64,000 nt of DNA from JBAYOE01 sp050950065 (GCA_050950065.1 JBMNGX010000003.1:1-64000), one strand, 5' to 3'; positions 27,833 to 36,893 are shown, numbered from the stretch's first letter. Numbers and translations: made by a program. The notes: generated from the letters alone by a model not told the origin.

Positions 27833-29707
27833 TTAACTTAACTTTTTCCTAACTGTATTACGATCTAATTCAAGCCGTTTAGCAGTTTTAGAAATATTCT
27901 TTCCCTCTTGCTCAAACACCTCTTTAATTATCCTTTCTGAAATTTCTTGGAAAGTTCCTTCAAAAATGTCATCTGTAGTGATTGCATCAAATTCTCTAGA
28001 AGTATTTAGCGATTTAGATAAAATTTTTTCTGCATAACTAGAGCCCTCTATTGACTCATAAACGATGAATCTACTAGCGATATTCTCTAACTCTCTTACA
28101 TTACCAGGCCAGCGGTATTCATTTAATAATAACTTAAACTCATCACTCAAAAGATCAATTCCAATTTTTCCGTCACTTCCTTCTAACAAATATTTATTAA
28201 ATATAAGTAGAATATCTTTTGATCTATCTCTTAGTGGGGGTATATTTAAATCTAAAACATTCAATCTATAAAAAAGATCCTTTCTAAAGTTTTTTTCTAA
28301 TATTGCCTCAGTCAAATTTGCATTTGTCGCAACAATAATTCGTACATTTATGGGAATAGTCTTCTCTCCCCCAATTCTTCTTATCTCTTTTTCTTGCAAA
28401 ACCCTTAAAAGTTTGGTTTGTAACTCTATATTCATTTCCCCAATTTCATCTAAAAAAAGAGTTCCACCATGAGCTATTTCAAATAACCCTACTTTCCCCC
28501 CTTTCCTAGCTCCTGAAAATGCTCCATCCACATAACCAAAAAGTTCACTTTCTAATAAGTGTATAGGAAAAGCAGCACAATTAATTGGGACAAATGGACC
28601 ACTTTTGACACTACTTTCGTTATGAATACTTTGGGCAAACATCTCTTTACCTGTACCAGTTTCTCCAAATATTATTATATTGCACAACGATTTACTGTAC
28701 TCTTTGGCCTGTTTAATACACTCTTCCATCTCCACTGACTCCCAGATAATATCCTCAAAGTTATATTTAGCTTCAAATCCTGTACTTTTAATTTTATCCC
28801 TAAGAGCTAAAGCTACATCTCTAAAACTATCAGGTTGTTGGACCAATAAAACCATCCCTATTCTTTTTTTCTCCTTTTTTAAACAGGTTGATTTTATTGC
28901 TAAATAATTTCCTTTGTAGATCAAAATAGTATCAGTGTCATGGGTAGTGCTGGCTATATCATCAGTATCAAATATTGTTGGGAAAAGGTCGAATACTGTC
29001 ATATTTAATAGGGATTCAATTGATTTGCCTAGCAATTTGGCTGCAAATGCATTTACCTGAGTTATTTTTCCATATTCATTAGTATACAGTACTCCTTCTC
29101 TGACAGTATTTAAAATTGCTTTAAATCGTTCATTTGTAAGTGACTGCTCCTTTAAGCTTGATTCTATTAATTGGGCTTTTAAAATTGCCTCTTTTACAGA
29201 CTCGTATCCAGACTCAAAAAGGATACATTTAAGGTTTGCATTTAATGCATAAGTATATGATATATAATCAGCTAAAATTATTGACTCTTCTTCTTCATAA
29301 ATTTTGTTAAAGATTAAAGGTAGCTCTTGTTCTTTTTTTATTGTAAAAATCTCAACACTGTAACCCAAAATTTCAGAAATTGCCCTAATAGAAGTAGTTA
29401 GGTTTTTAAATCCTACTACTTTAATTTTTGAATACTTCTCACTTATTTTTTTAAATTGCAATAAAATATCTAAATAAGAGAGCTGTATCTCAACAACTGG
29501 AACTTTTAATTGACTACGTATAAACTCAGCAGTTCCTCCCCTACTTATGAAGACAGGGGTACTCTCTCTACTTAAATAATCAGCCGCAATTTTTACTCCT
29601 GCGGCCAAGTTGCCAACTAAGCTAACACCATCTCTAATTTCTAAATCTTCCATGACCACATCAGCTAAATCTTTTAGATTTGGATAGGGAGCCACAAATA
29701 CAACCAT
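27833..29707 (-). CDS. Sigma-54-dependent activator with PrpR_N sensor domain
   Basis: 624 aa. Residues 1 to about 180 are a PrpR_N sensory domain (VFISRGGTAEFIR...VPVVEI), the part that binds small carboxylate ligands in PrpR. A PAS domain follows at about 195-290, then the AAA+ domain with Walker A GETGTGKE, the sigma-54 contact loop GAFSGA (normally GAFTGA) and Walker B GGTLFLDEIGE. A Fis-type HTH ends the protein (KTAKRLELDRNTVRKKLS). It lies between two outward-facing operons that both have -24/-12 promoters, so it is the probable common activator. The inducer is likely the pathway substrate or a sugar acid. Confidence 0.92.
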   Translation of the reverse strand: MVVFVAPYPNLKDLADVVMEDLEIRDGVSLVGNLAAGVKIAADYLSRESTPVFISRGGTAEFIRSQLKVPVVEIQLSYLDILLQFKKISEKYSKIKVVGFKNLTTSIRAISEILGYSVEIFTIKKEQELPLIFNKIYEEEESIILADYISYTYALNANLKCILFESGYESVKEAILKAQLIESSLKEQSLTNERFKAILNTVREGVLYTNEYGKITQVNAFAAKLLGKSIESLLNMTVFDLFPTIFDTDDIASTTHDTDTILIYKGNYLAIKSTCLKKEKKRIGMVLLVQQPDSFRDVALALRDKIKSTGFEAKYNFEDIIWESVEMEECIKQAKEYSKSLCNIIIFGETGTGKEMFAQSIHNESSVKSGPFVPINCAAFPIHLLESELFGYVDGAFSGARKGGKVGLFEIAHGGTLFLDEIGEMNIELQTKLLRVLQEKEIRRIGGEKTIPINVRIIVATNANLTEAILEKNFRKDLFYRLNVLDLNIPPLRDRSKDILLIFNKYLLEGSDGKIGIDLLSDEFKLLLNEYRWPGNVRELENIASRFIVYESIEGSSYAEKILSKSLNTSREFDAITTDDIFEGTFQEISERIIKEVFEQEGKNISKTAKRLELDRNTVRKKLS

Positions 29708-29718
29708 TACATCCTCCT

Positions 29719-29744
29719 GGTGATTTTTTAGTCACCTCTGGTGA
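29719..29744. promoter_or_regulatory. Candidate activator-binding inverted repeats (upstream site B)
   Basis: GGTGA (29719) and TCACC (29732) form an inverted repeat with eight bases between; a third half site GGTGA starts at 29740. The cluster lies about 125-150 bases upstream of the -24 element of the kinase operon and just before the activator gene, so it could also serve autoregulation. Confidence 0.5.
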
Positions 29745-29867
29745 ATTATACTACAACTAATGCCTAATTCATAACTATATTTTCCTCTCTCACTTTTGAT
29801 TTAACCATTAATATTAGCACTTCATAACTTCAGATAAAAAGAACTCCAAAAAAACCACCTCTGAATT

Positions 29868-29884
29868 TGGCACAATAATTGCAT
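29868..29884 (+). promoter_or_regulatory. Sigma-54 (-24/-12) promoter of the kinase/PdxA2 operon
   Basis: TGGCAC, five bases, TTGCAT matches the sigma-54 consensus TGGCACN5TTGCW at all fixed positions with the 10-base GG-GC spacing. The transcript should start near 29894, leaving a short leader with GAGGTG before the ATG at 29909. Confidence 0.9.
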
Positions 29885-29908
29885 AGGATTTATATGAGGT
29901 GAGAAAAT

Positions 29909-31186
29909 ATGATTATTATTGCTGATGATTTGACAGGTGCAAGTGATAGTGCCATCCAGTTTTCTAAGGAAGGATTTAAAACAATAGTATTTCCTAATAT
30001 AGATCGATTTTTTAAAAATAACAAAATAAATGAAAACTATAATATCATCTCAATAAATACAGATACACGAAATTTAGATGCAAAAGAGTCTTATGAAACT
30101 GTATACAAATTATCAACTCTTTTCAAAGATAAAGTAGTATTTAAAAAAATTGACTCACTGATTAGAGGCAACCCTGGTATTGAAATCGAAGCTGTAATGG
30201 ATGGGACAAAATCAGAAATTGCCTTAATTGCTCCATCTTTTCCCGAAAATGATCGATTCATTGAAAACGGACTTTTAGATACCGAGTCTGGGCTAGTTAA
30301 TGTTGTTGAAGCTTTTCAAAGTGAACTAAATTCAGAGATAATTCATGTCCCCTTATCTGTTATAAGAGGTGGTTTTGAAGATATAAAAGATTACATAAAA
30401 AAGAAACAAAAAGAAACTAATACTAAATTTGTCCTATTTGATGCCACTAGTGATTCAGATTTAGAACTAATTTATAAATATGCATGCTATTTAAGAAAAA
30501 AGGTGGTACTGGTAGGTTCAGGTGGCTTTGCAAAAACAGTAGCAAAGAACTACACCATTTTATTCAATAACACCTTACTGTCTGTTGGCAAGCCAAGAAA
30601 AGAATCAAATTTAACATTAGCAGTAATTGGTTCAATTACAAAAACTAGTAAAATGCAATTAAAGGCTTTGATAGAAGCATACCCTGATAAAATCTGTTTA
30701 GCCCCTTCCAATCTACTAAAAGTACCTGATAATGAATTTGTTATTAACCAAATAGCAGAAAAATGTCTTTCAATTTTATCAGGAGGTTCTGAGTTATTAG
30801 TAATAAGTTTAGATTCGATACTAAATAGGCCCAAGAGAAATATTTTTGATAGTATTGAAGAATTAAAAAATGGGGAAAATATTGGGGCAAACTTAGGTAA
30901 AATTGTTTTAAAAGTTTATGAAAAAATCCCGTTCCAAACAATTATTACTACTGGAGGAGATATCTCGTTATTTGTTTGCTCTCAATTAGAGGTAAAAGGG
31001 ATTGAACCAATATATGAAATAGAACCAGGCATTCCTCTAGGAAGAATAATTGGAGGAATAGCAGATAATTCAAACATTGTAACTAAATCTGGAAGTTTCG
31101 GAAATAAAAATTCTTTAGTAAATATTGTTAATTATTTCATTAAAAACAAAGGAGATAATCAAATTGTCAAAAATATTAATTCCTAG
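29909..31186 (+). CDS. Four-carbon acid sugar kinase (DUF1537 family)
   Basis: 425 aa. The N-terminal substrate domain starts MIIIADDLTGASDS, the family hallmark, and the C-terminal nucleotide-binding domain has TTGGDIS and GIPLGRIIGG. Characterised members (DtnK, DenK, OtnK) phosphorylate threonate, erythronate or their 2-keto forms at C4. Directly linked pdxA2 supports the threonate/erythronate-type route, in which the 4-phosphate is oxidised and decarboxylated to dihydroxyacetone phosphate. First gene of a sigma-54 operon. The exact stereochemistry of the substrate is not readable. Confidence 0.9.
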   Translation: MIIIADDLTGASDSAIQFSKEGFKTIVFPNIDRFFKNNKINENYNIISINTDTRNLDAKESYETVYKLSTLFKDKVVFKKIDSLIRGNPGIEIEAVMDGTKSEIALIAPSFPENDRFIENGLLDTESGLVNVVEAFQSELNSEIIHVPLSVIRGGFEDIKDYIKKKQKETNTKFVLFDATSDSDLELIYKYACYLRKKVVLVGSGGFAKTVAKNYTILFNNTLLSVGKPRKESNLTLAVIGSITKTSKMQLKALIEAYPDKICLAPSNLLKVPDNEFVINQIAEKCLSILSGGSELLVISLDSILNRPKRNIFDSIEELKNGENIGANLGKIVLKVYEKIPFQTIITTGGDISLFVCSQLEVKGIEPIYEIEPGIPLGRIIGGIADNSNIVTKSGSFGNKNSLVNIVNYFIKNKGDNQIVKNINS

Positions 31187-32312
31187 CCATACTTATATTG
31201 ATAATAATCAATATATAAATCTCAGCAACCTAATTAATTTGTGGAAGTCAAAAAAAATCCTGATTATTACAGATGAAAACATTCGAAAAGCAGGATTATT
31301 AAAACCACTAGAAACATTATTTAGTCAACTAGAATGTAGTTATACAATAATCGATGATTCTCCAGCAGAACCATCTGCTGATGATGTTGATCAAATTAAT
31401 TATCAGGTAAATTCTGTTGAGTGTGATTCAATTATTGGAATCGGAGGTGGATCAATTTTAGACATCACAAAGCTAATTGGAACTATGTACCATAGCAAAT
31501 ACAAAGTAAGAGAGCTAATTGAAGATTCCTCCTTAATAACTAAGAAAGTTAAAACTATTGGAATACCAACAACTTGTGGAACTGGTAGCGAAGCTACCAT
31601 AAACTCCATTGTCTCTTTACCAGAAAAAGGGACTAAACTTGGAATAGTTAATACAAGTTTTCTAATGGATGCAGTCATCCTAAACCCAGAAACGTTAATA
31701 AATCTACCAAAAAGTCTTGTTGCTTCAACTGGAATAGATGCGTTAACCCATACTGTAGAGTGTTACACAGGAAATAAAGCAAATATTCTATCAGACTTCT
31801 ACGCATTAGAGGGTGCTAAACTTATTTTTGAAAATCTTGAAAAAGCATATCTTGATGGATCAAACATATTGGCAAAACAAAACTTACTATTAGGCTCATT
31901 CTTTGGTGGTATTGCAATAAATAGTAGTGGAACAACTGCTGTTCATGCTCTTTCTTATCCATTAGGAGGATCTTTCCACATCCCTCATGGAGTCTCAAAT
32001 GCTATAATGTTTGTTCCAATCATGAAGTTTAACAGAGACTCAATAGAAGACCGTCTAACATCTTTATTCGATTATGTTTTTAAAAACATAAATCTCAGCA
32101 CAGAAAACGAAAAATCTCAATTTGTTATAGATAAAATAGAAGACCTAGTAAAAGTTACAAACATTCCCTCAAAACTGGATCAATATGGGGTAACAATTGA
32201 TGATTTAGAGTTCTTGGTAGATGCGGGGTCTAAACAAAAAAGGTTACTAGATAATAATAGAAAACCTTTAACTTTAGATGATATTGAATCGATTTATAGA
32301 AGCTTATTGTAG
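31164..32312 (+). CDS. Iron-containing alcohol dehydrogenase
   Basis: The start is taken as TTG at 31164, eight bases after GGAGA and overlapping the kinase gene by 23 bases; the frame is open to 31125 but without a ribosome site. Conserved motifs are IIGIGGGSILDITK (NAD binding), TTCGTGSEAT, GIDALTHTVECY and HALSYPLGGSFHIPHG with the metal-binding His residues. Members reduce or oxidise small aldehydes, ketones and hydroxyacids. Here it may interconvert a 2-keto and a 2-hydroxy four-carbon acid so that the kinase/PdxA2 pair can act; this is inference. Confidence 0.88.
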   Translation: MSKILIPSHTYIDNNQYINLSNLINLWKSKKILIITDENIRKAGLLKPLETLFSQLECSYTIIDDSPAEPSADDVDQINYQVNSVECDSIIGIGGGSILDITKLIGTMYHSKYKVRELIEDSSLITKKVKTIGIPTTCGTGSEATINSIVSLPEKGTKLGIVNTSFLMDAVILNPETLINLPKSLVASTGIDALTHTVECYTGNKANILSDFYALEGAKLIFENLEKAYLDGSNILAKQNLLLGSFFGGIAINSSGTTAVHALSYPLGGSFHIPHGVSNAIMFVPIMKFNRDSIEDRLTSLFDYVFKNINLSTENEKSQFVIDKIEDLVKVTNIPSKLDQYGVTIDDLEFLVDAGSKQKRLLDNNRKPLTLDDIESIYRSLL

Positions 32313-32325
32313 AGGAGAGTTTTGA

Positions 32326-33381
32326 ATGAACAATAGACCAATTTTAGGAATTACCATGGGAGATCCATCAGGTATAGGACCTGAGATTATTTTAAAAGCT
32401 CTTTTCGAAAAACAAGTATACGATGATTCAAAGCCTGTAATTATTGGAGACCATAAAGTAATCAACAAAGCCCTTAAGTTGTTAAACAATGATTCTTTTT
32501 CAATTAATGTAGTTGGTAATGTTGATGCGTGTTTATTTGAGTATGGAACTATTGATGTTTTCCATTTAGAGCTAGTAGATATGGAAAAGTTTACAATAGG
32601 TGAAGTTAGCTCAATGAGTGGTAATGCAGCGTTTCAATGTGTTAAAACAGCAATTGAATTAGCATTACAAAATAAAATTGATGCGACTATAACTGCCCCT
32701 TTAAATAAAGAATCCTTAAATTTAGCTGGTTTTAAATATTCAGGCCACACAGAAATTTATGCTGAATTAACAAAGACATCAGATTATTCAATGATGCTAG
32801 CAGAAGGGAATTTAAAAGTAGTTCACGTTTCAACACATGTTTCTTTAAGACAAGCTTGTGATTTAGTTAAAAGAGAACGTGTGTTAGCAGTAATAGAGTT
32901 AGCATACAATGCTTGTAGAGACTTAGGAATTAAAAGTCCGAAAATTGCAGTGGCTGGGCTAAATCCCCACGCAGGAGAAAATGGCTTATTTGGAACTGAA
33001 GAGATTAATGAAATAATGCCTGCTATTAGCGATGCTAAAGCAAAAGGTTTAGATGCCTCAGGTCCTTACCCTCCTGACACAATCTTTCCAAAAGCTGTTG
33101 GAGGCTTTTATGATATTGTTGTTGCTATGTACCATGATCAAGGACATATACCTTTAAAAGTTTTGGGCTTTCAATACGATCAAGAAAAACAAAACTGGAA
33201 AGCTGTTAATGGAATCAATGTAACTTTAGGGCTACCAATTATTAGGTCCTCCGTCGACCATGGAACTGCATTTGAGATTGCTTGGAAGCAAATAGCAAAC
33301 CAGTCGAGTATGCTGCAAGCAATAGATTATGGAATAAAACTAGCGAAAATAAGAATAGCAAGGAGTCAAAATGAAGATTGA
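32326..33381 (+). CDS. pdxA2: PdxA2-type 4-phospho-threonate/erythronate dehydrogenase
   Basis: 351 aa of the PdxA fold: GITMGDPSGIGPEI at the N-terminus, AGLNPHAGENGLFGTEE in the middle and YHDQGHIP with the metal-binding His. Biosynthetic PdxA acts on 4-phosphohydroxy-threonine in vitamin B6 synthesis, while PdxA2 paralogues next to DUF1537 kinases oxidise and decarboxylate four-carbon acid sugar 4-phosphates to dihydroxyacetone phosphate. The operon context places this protein in the second group. Start has AGGAGAG nine bases upstream. Confidence 0.88.
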   Translation: MNNRPILGITMGDPSGIGPEIILKALFEKQVYDDSKPVIIGDHKVINKALKLLNNDSFSINVVGNVDACLFEYGTIDVFHLELVDMEKFTIGEVSSMSGNAAFQCVKTAIELALQNKIDATITAPLNKESLNLAGFKYSGHTEIYAELTKTSDYSMMLAEGNLKVVHVSTHVSLRQACDLVKRERVLAVIELAYNACRDLGIKSPKIAVAGLNPHAGENGLFGTEEINEIMPAISDAKAKGLDASGPYPPDTIFPKAVGGFYDIVVAMYHDQGHIPLKVLGFQYDQEKQNWKAVNGINVTLGLPIIRSSVDHGTAFEIAWKQIANQSSMLQAIDYGIKLAKIRIARSQNED

Positions 33382-34279
33382 AGGTATTATAACACCTATT
33401 CTAACCCCAATGAATAGTGATGAAAGTGTAAATTATGACAAATTGGAAGAGTTTGTAGAAATGCAAATTGAAGGGGGTGTCCACGGTATATTTTGTTTTG
33501 GTACAAATGGTGAGTCATACATCCTCAGCGATGATGAGAAACTAAAAATTCTTGAAAAAGTTGTTAAAGTTACAAATAAAAGAGTGCCTGTTTTTGCTGG
33601 AACTGGGCAACCAGGAACATTACACACTATCGAATTGTCTAAAAAAGCAAAAGGTCTTGGAGTAGATGCACTTTCTATTATATCCCCCTTTTTTGCAGCT
33701 CCGAGTCAAGATGATATTTACAACCATTACTACAGAATTGCAAAAGAGGTAGATTTACCAATAATCGTTTATAATATTCCTGCCAGAACTGGAACAAACA
33801 TTAGTCCTTTAACCATAAAAAGACTTTCTGAAATTGAAAATATAGTTGGCGTCAAGGATAGCAGTGGTAACTTTGATAATATGCTTCAATATATAGAGCA
33901 AACAAGAGAATCTAATAAAAAACGCAATTCAGATTTTGTTGTACTCAGCGGTAATGATTCTTTAATTTTATGGTGTCTATACGCTGGGGGCGCAGGAGCA
34001 ATCTCTGGAGTGGCAAATGTATACCCACGTAATATGGTCTCTATTTATGAAAATTTTATCAAAAAAGAGACTGATAAAGCAAAAGCTGCTCAAGATTCAA
34101 TTAGATCTTTCAGAGATGTTTTTAAATATGGTAATCCCAATACAGTTGTTAAAACTGCAGTGAACCTACTAGGATTTGATGTTGGTCCATGCAGAAGTCC
34201 ATTTAATTCTATTAGTGAAGAAGGACTCAAACAATTAAAAACTGTTTTGGAAGAAAATAAAAATCTTAACCTTAATTAG
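33371..34279 (+). CDS. DapA-family (dihydrodipicolinate synthase-like) lyase
   Basis: 302 aa TIM barrel. The Schiff-base lysine is in GVKDSSGN, the catalytic Tyr and carboxylate-binding Arg in YNIPARTG, and FGTNGES replaces the usual GTTGE. It overlaps the pdxA2 gene by 11 bases with AAGGAG before the ATG. Family members condense or cleave pyruvate with aldehydes; in a catabolic operon it is more likely an aldolase or dehydratase for a 2-keto sugar acid than lysine biosynthesis. Its precise step is unknown. Confidence 0.85.
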   Translation: MKIEGIITPILTPMNSDESVNYDKLEEFVEMQIEGGVHGIFCFGTNGESYILSDDEKLKILEKVVKVTNKRVPVFAGTGQPGTLHTIELSKKAKGLGVDALSIISPFFAAPSQDDIYNHYYRIAKEVDLPIIVYNIPARTGTNISPLTIKRLSEIENIVGVKDSSGNFDNMLQYIEQTRESNKKRNSDFVVLSGNDSLILWCLYAGGAGAISGVANVYPRNMVSIYENFIKKETDKAKAAQDSIRSFRDVFKYGNPNTVVKTAVNLLGFDVGPCRSPFNSISEEGLKQLKTVLEENKNLNLN

Positions 34280-34300
34280 AATTAGTCCAAATTATAACTT

Positions 34301-34333
34301 AGTGGGTATATTTTTAATAATCTCATACCCACT
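34301..34333 (+). terminator. Hairpin after the kinase/PdxA2 operon
   Basis: AGTGGGTAT and ATACCCACT form a perfect 9-bp stem 21 bases after the last stop codon. The loop is 15 bases and the downstream AATTATTT is only mildly T-rich, so termination is probable but not textbook. Confidence 0.55.
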
Positions 34334-34402
34334 AATTATTTAACCTTATCTTTGTTATCCACCCTTTTACTATATGTAAACTCCTATGCGTGGTTTTGTA
34401 TG

Positions 34403-35506
34403 TTAGTCGCTGTATACGCTGTTCTTGCCAGAGCGTTTGGCTACAAAGATTGCGCTGTCTGCATCTTTAATCAGCTCTTCATAATCTAGATGATCAATAT
34501 CTGTTGTGTATGACACTCCAATACTGACAGTTATGGAATCTTCTTCCATTTTTATCTTCTCTATTGCCAACCTAATCTCTTCAGCGACTTCTAAAAGCTT
34601 CTTTTTATCCTCTATTTTAGAAAGGCCAACAAACTCCTCCCCTCCAAAGCGGTAAAAGTCCATTGGATATTTTTCGCTAAAGGTTTTTAAAGTGAAGCCA
34701 AACTTTCTTAAGTATTGATCTGCTACTAGATGCCCATGTTTATCGTTAAGCCCTTTGAAGTTGTCGATGTCCAGCATCAAAATCCCTGATGGTTTATTCT
34801 TATCACCCTCTTCAATATTTCCAAGAGTATCAAATAACTTACGCCTATTTCCCAAACCAGTTAAAAAGTCAGTCTCTTTTTCAATTATTAAAAGACGCTG
34901 GGTCTCATAACCAACAATTCTAACCCCTATTAAAATGTTTCCAAACAATATTCCAATAGTTGCAAAAAACAGTGAGTTAATTAAATCATCGACAACATAT
35001 AAGGGCTTAAAAAAGAAGGTTAAAACTGTGTGTAATATCAACCAAAAAGCAACAAAGCTATTTATCCTCATAGGGTGATCTATGAAAGTTAAGCTGGCAA
35101 TACTAAAAACACCAAGCAAAATTGTTGCCCTCATAGTTGGGGTGTGAATTAAACTTAAATATAGGCCAATGATGAAAAATATTATGTACCCTACATAAAG
35201 ACCAGCTAGAGAATATTTTTCCATGCGCTCTTTTTTAAAAAGGAAATAGAGAAAAAAGTAGATAGCGCTAACTGTTATATAGATTGGAACAATGGTCATT
35301 TTTGTTTTACTAAAAGGGGAAGCAGCAAGGGGCAATAATAACAACACTCCCCCCATAAAAAGAAGGACCAACAACATCCTATGATTATATTGGTCTATCA
35401 TCTCTTTATTTTTGGGAGCTAAGTCTCTGTAAATTTTCCCTTGATTCCAAAACAAACTGAAAAAACTTTCCACTACCAACTCTCCATACCTAAAAGTAAG
35501 CAACAT
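34403..35506 (-). CDS. Membrane-bound GGDEF diguanylate cyclase
   Basis: The first 200 residues hold about six hydrophobic segments; the C-terminal 165 form a GGDEF domain with DFLTGLGNRRK, DIDNFKGLND and the active-site motif YRFGGEEF. It should make cyclic di-GMP at the inner membrane in response to an unknown signal. The usual RxxD inhibitory site is replaced by KYPM, so product inhibition through it is unlikely. A GTG at 35473 preceded by GGAGAG is a plausible alternative start. Monocistronic. Confidence 0.9.
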   Translation of the reverse strand: MLLTFRYGELVVESFFSLFWNQGKIYRDLAPKNKEMIDQYNHRMLLVLLFMGGVLLLLPLAASPFSKTKMTIVPIYITVSAIYFFLYFLFKKERMEKYSLAGLYVGYIIFFIIGLYLSLIHTPTMRATILLGVFSIASLTFIDHPMRINSFVAFWLILHTVLTFFFKPLYVVDDLINSLFFATIGILFGNILIGVRIVGYETQRLLIIEKETDFLTGLGNRRKLFDTLGNIEEGDKNKPSGILMLDIDNFKGLNDKHGHLVADQYLRKFGFTLKTFSEKYPMDFYRFGGEEFVGLSKIEDKKKLLEVAEEIRLAIEKIKMEEDSITVSIGVSYTTDIDHLDYEELIKDADSAIFVAKRSGKNSVYSD

Positions 35507-35593
35507 TTATTGATAAAGCAACTACGATACTAGTCAACACCAAAAATTTTCACCATTATTGAGAGGTAATTATAAAAATTTAAGGAGAACTGA

Positions 35594-36157
35594 GTGGAAA
35601 CTCTATCGGCAATTACAAAAAGAAGGGCTTATCGTGCCCTCAGCGAAGAACCTATTGAAAAAGAGACCTTAATAAGATTAGCAGAGGCTGCAAGACTTAC
35701 TCCTTCTAGTGGAAATCACCAACCTTGGAGAATAGTGACAGTTGTTGAACCGATACAATTAGAGAAGCTTAAAACAGCTTTAACAGGGGGAAACTATTGG
35801 GCTTTAAAAGCTCCAGCAATAACAGCTTTTATAACAAACAAGATGTGGTCACTTCAGATGGATAAAAGAGAGTTTGCCTATTTTGAGTTGGGAATGGCAG
35901 CTATGAGTTACCAATTACAGGCAGTTCAAGAGGATTTAATTGTCCATCCAATGGCAGGTTTTGATCAAAACTTGGCTAAAGAGGTTTTAGGCGTTGATGA
36001 AGATGAAGTATTGTTTGTCTTAGTTGCCTTAGGTAAAAGAGGAGATTCATCTTATTTAAGTGAAAAGCATTTAGCTCAAGAAACTTCAGTTCAAGTTCGT
36101 AAACCATTAGAAGATATCTTTGCCTTTAACAGTTGGAATAATCATCTTAATCCCTAA
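35594..36157 (+). CDS. Nitroreductase-family FMN oxidoreductase
   Basis: 187 aa starting at a GTG with AAGGAG upstream. The N-terminal ITKRRAYRALSEEPI and TPSSGNHQPWRIV are FMN-phosphate and ring contacts of the family; LVALGKRG near the end completes the binding site. Members reduce nitro compounds, quinones or flavins with NAD(P)H. It ends against the convergent acetyltransferase gene without a gap. Confidence 0.88.
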   Translation: METLSAITKRRAYRALSEEPIEKETLIRLAEAARLTPSSGNHQPWRIVTVVEPIQLEKLKTALTGGNYWALKAPAITAFITNKMWSLQMDKREFAYFELGMAAMSYQLQAVQEDLIVHPMAGFDQNLAKEVLGVDEDEVLFVLVALGKRGDSSYLSEKHLAQETSVQVRKPLEDIFAFNSWNNHLNP

Positions 36158-36760
36158 TTAGAGATTTTCTTCAACATAACGAACAGTTGATTTATCCCAA
36201 TACCCTTGATAAACAAAATCAGGGGTTTTGGTAAAGTTCATTTGGTGCATCCTAAAAGTTACCAAGACGTTTTTGGGTTGCCACAACTCTTGAAAACTGT
36301 ACTTATAACTAAGACCTAACTTGCTCATAACTTTTTCGCTGTTGGGATTACGAGTATCATATTTTGCAGTTACATACTCAATTCCATTCCCTTTTACTCG
36401 CTCTAAAAGGGCTTTACCCGCTTCAGTAGCAATGCCTTTGCCCCAAAACTCTTTTCTTATCCCATAACCAAAGTCGTAAGTTTCATCGATGCTTACTTTA
36501 GTGTAGCCAATTGGCTTATTGTCTTCTTTTAAGCAAATGGCATATCGATACCCCACTTCATCGTCATAGACACTTTTAAATTTAGTTTCGAAAAAAGATT
36601 TAGAATCCTCTAGTGATGTTAGTGAGTACCATGGCAAAAACTGATTAACTTCATCTTGACTGAAAATTTCATAAAAATGTTCTAAATCGTCATAAGTAAA
36701 CTTTCTTAAGATTAATCTTTTGGTTGTTAGTTGTGGTGTGTTCTCAATATTTCTAAACAT
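36158..36760 (-). CDS. GNAT N-acetyltransferase, RimJ/RimL-like
   Basis: 200 aa. LTTKRLILRKFTYDDLEHFYEIF at the start and the acetyl-CoA loop FGYGIRKEFWGKGIATEAG are typical of RimJ/RimL-type GNAT proteins that acetylate protein N-termini or small amines. The last 30 residues (TPDFVYQGYWDKSTV) extend beyond the core. Target unknown. Confidence 0.85.
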   Translation of the reverse strand: MFRNIENTPQLTTKRLILRKFTYDDLEHFYEIFSQDEVNQFLPWYSLTSLEDSKSFFETKFKSVYDDEVGYRYAICLKEDNKPIGYTKVSIDETYDFGYGIRKEFWGKGIATEAGKALLERVKGNGIEYVTAKYDTRNPNSEKVMSKLGLSYKYSFQELWQPKNVLVTFRMHQMNFTKTPDFVYQGYWDKSTVRYVEENL

Positions 36761-36821
36761 CTTAATTAATGGTAATAAAAAGGGGAAAAATTATCTACAC
36801 ACATTATTCGATAAAATTTGA

Positions 36822-36876
36822 TTGACAGCTCAATATTTGCATGTTACTGTGAAAATACGAATGAGAACGTTCTCAT
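36822..36876 (+). promoter_or_regulatory. Promoter with LacI-type operator for lacI-like/tct operon
   Basis: TTGACA (36822) and TACTGT (36845) are 17 bases apart. The perfect 16-bp palindrome ATGAGAACGTTCTCAT lies at 36861-36876, just at or after the start point and upstream of AAGGGGAG. The central CG and symmetry are those of LacI/GalR operators, implying autorepression by the adjacent regulator. Confidence 0.8.
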
Positions 36877-36893
36877 TTAAGGGGAGTTGGGTA

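Noticed and set aside
33371..34279. DapA-like gene as lysine biosynthesis dihydrodipicolinate synthase
   Set aside because: It is translationally coupled to pdxA2 in a sigma-54 catabolic operon and there are no other lysine genes nearby.
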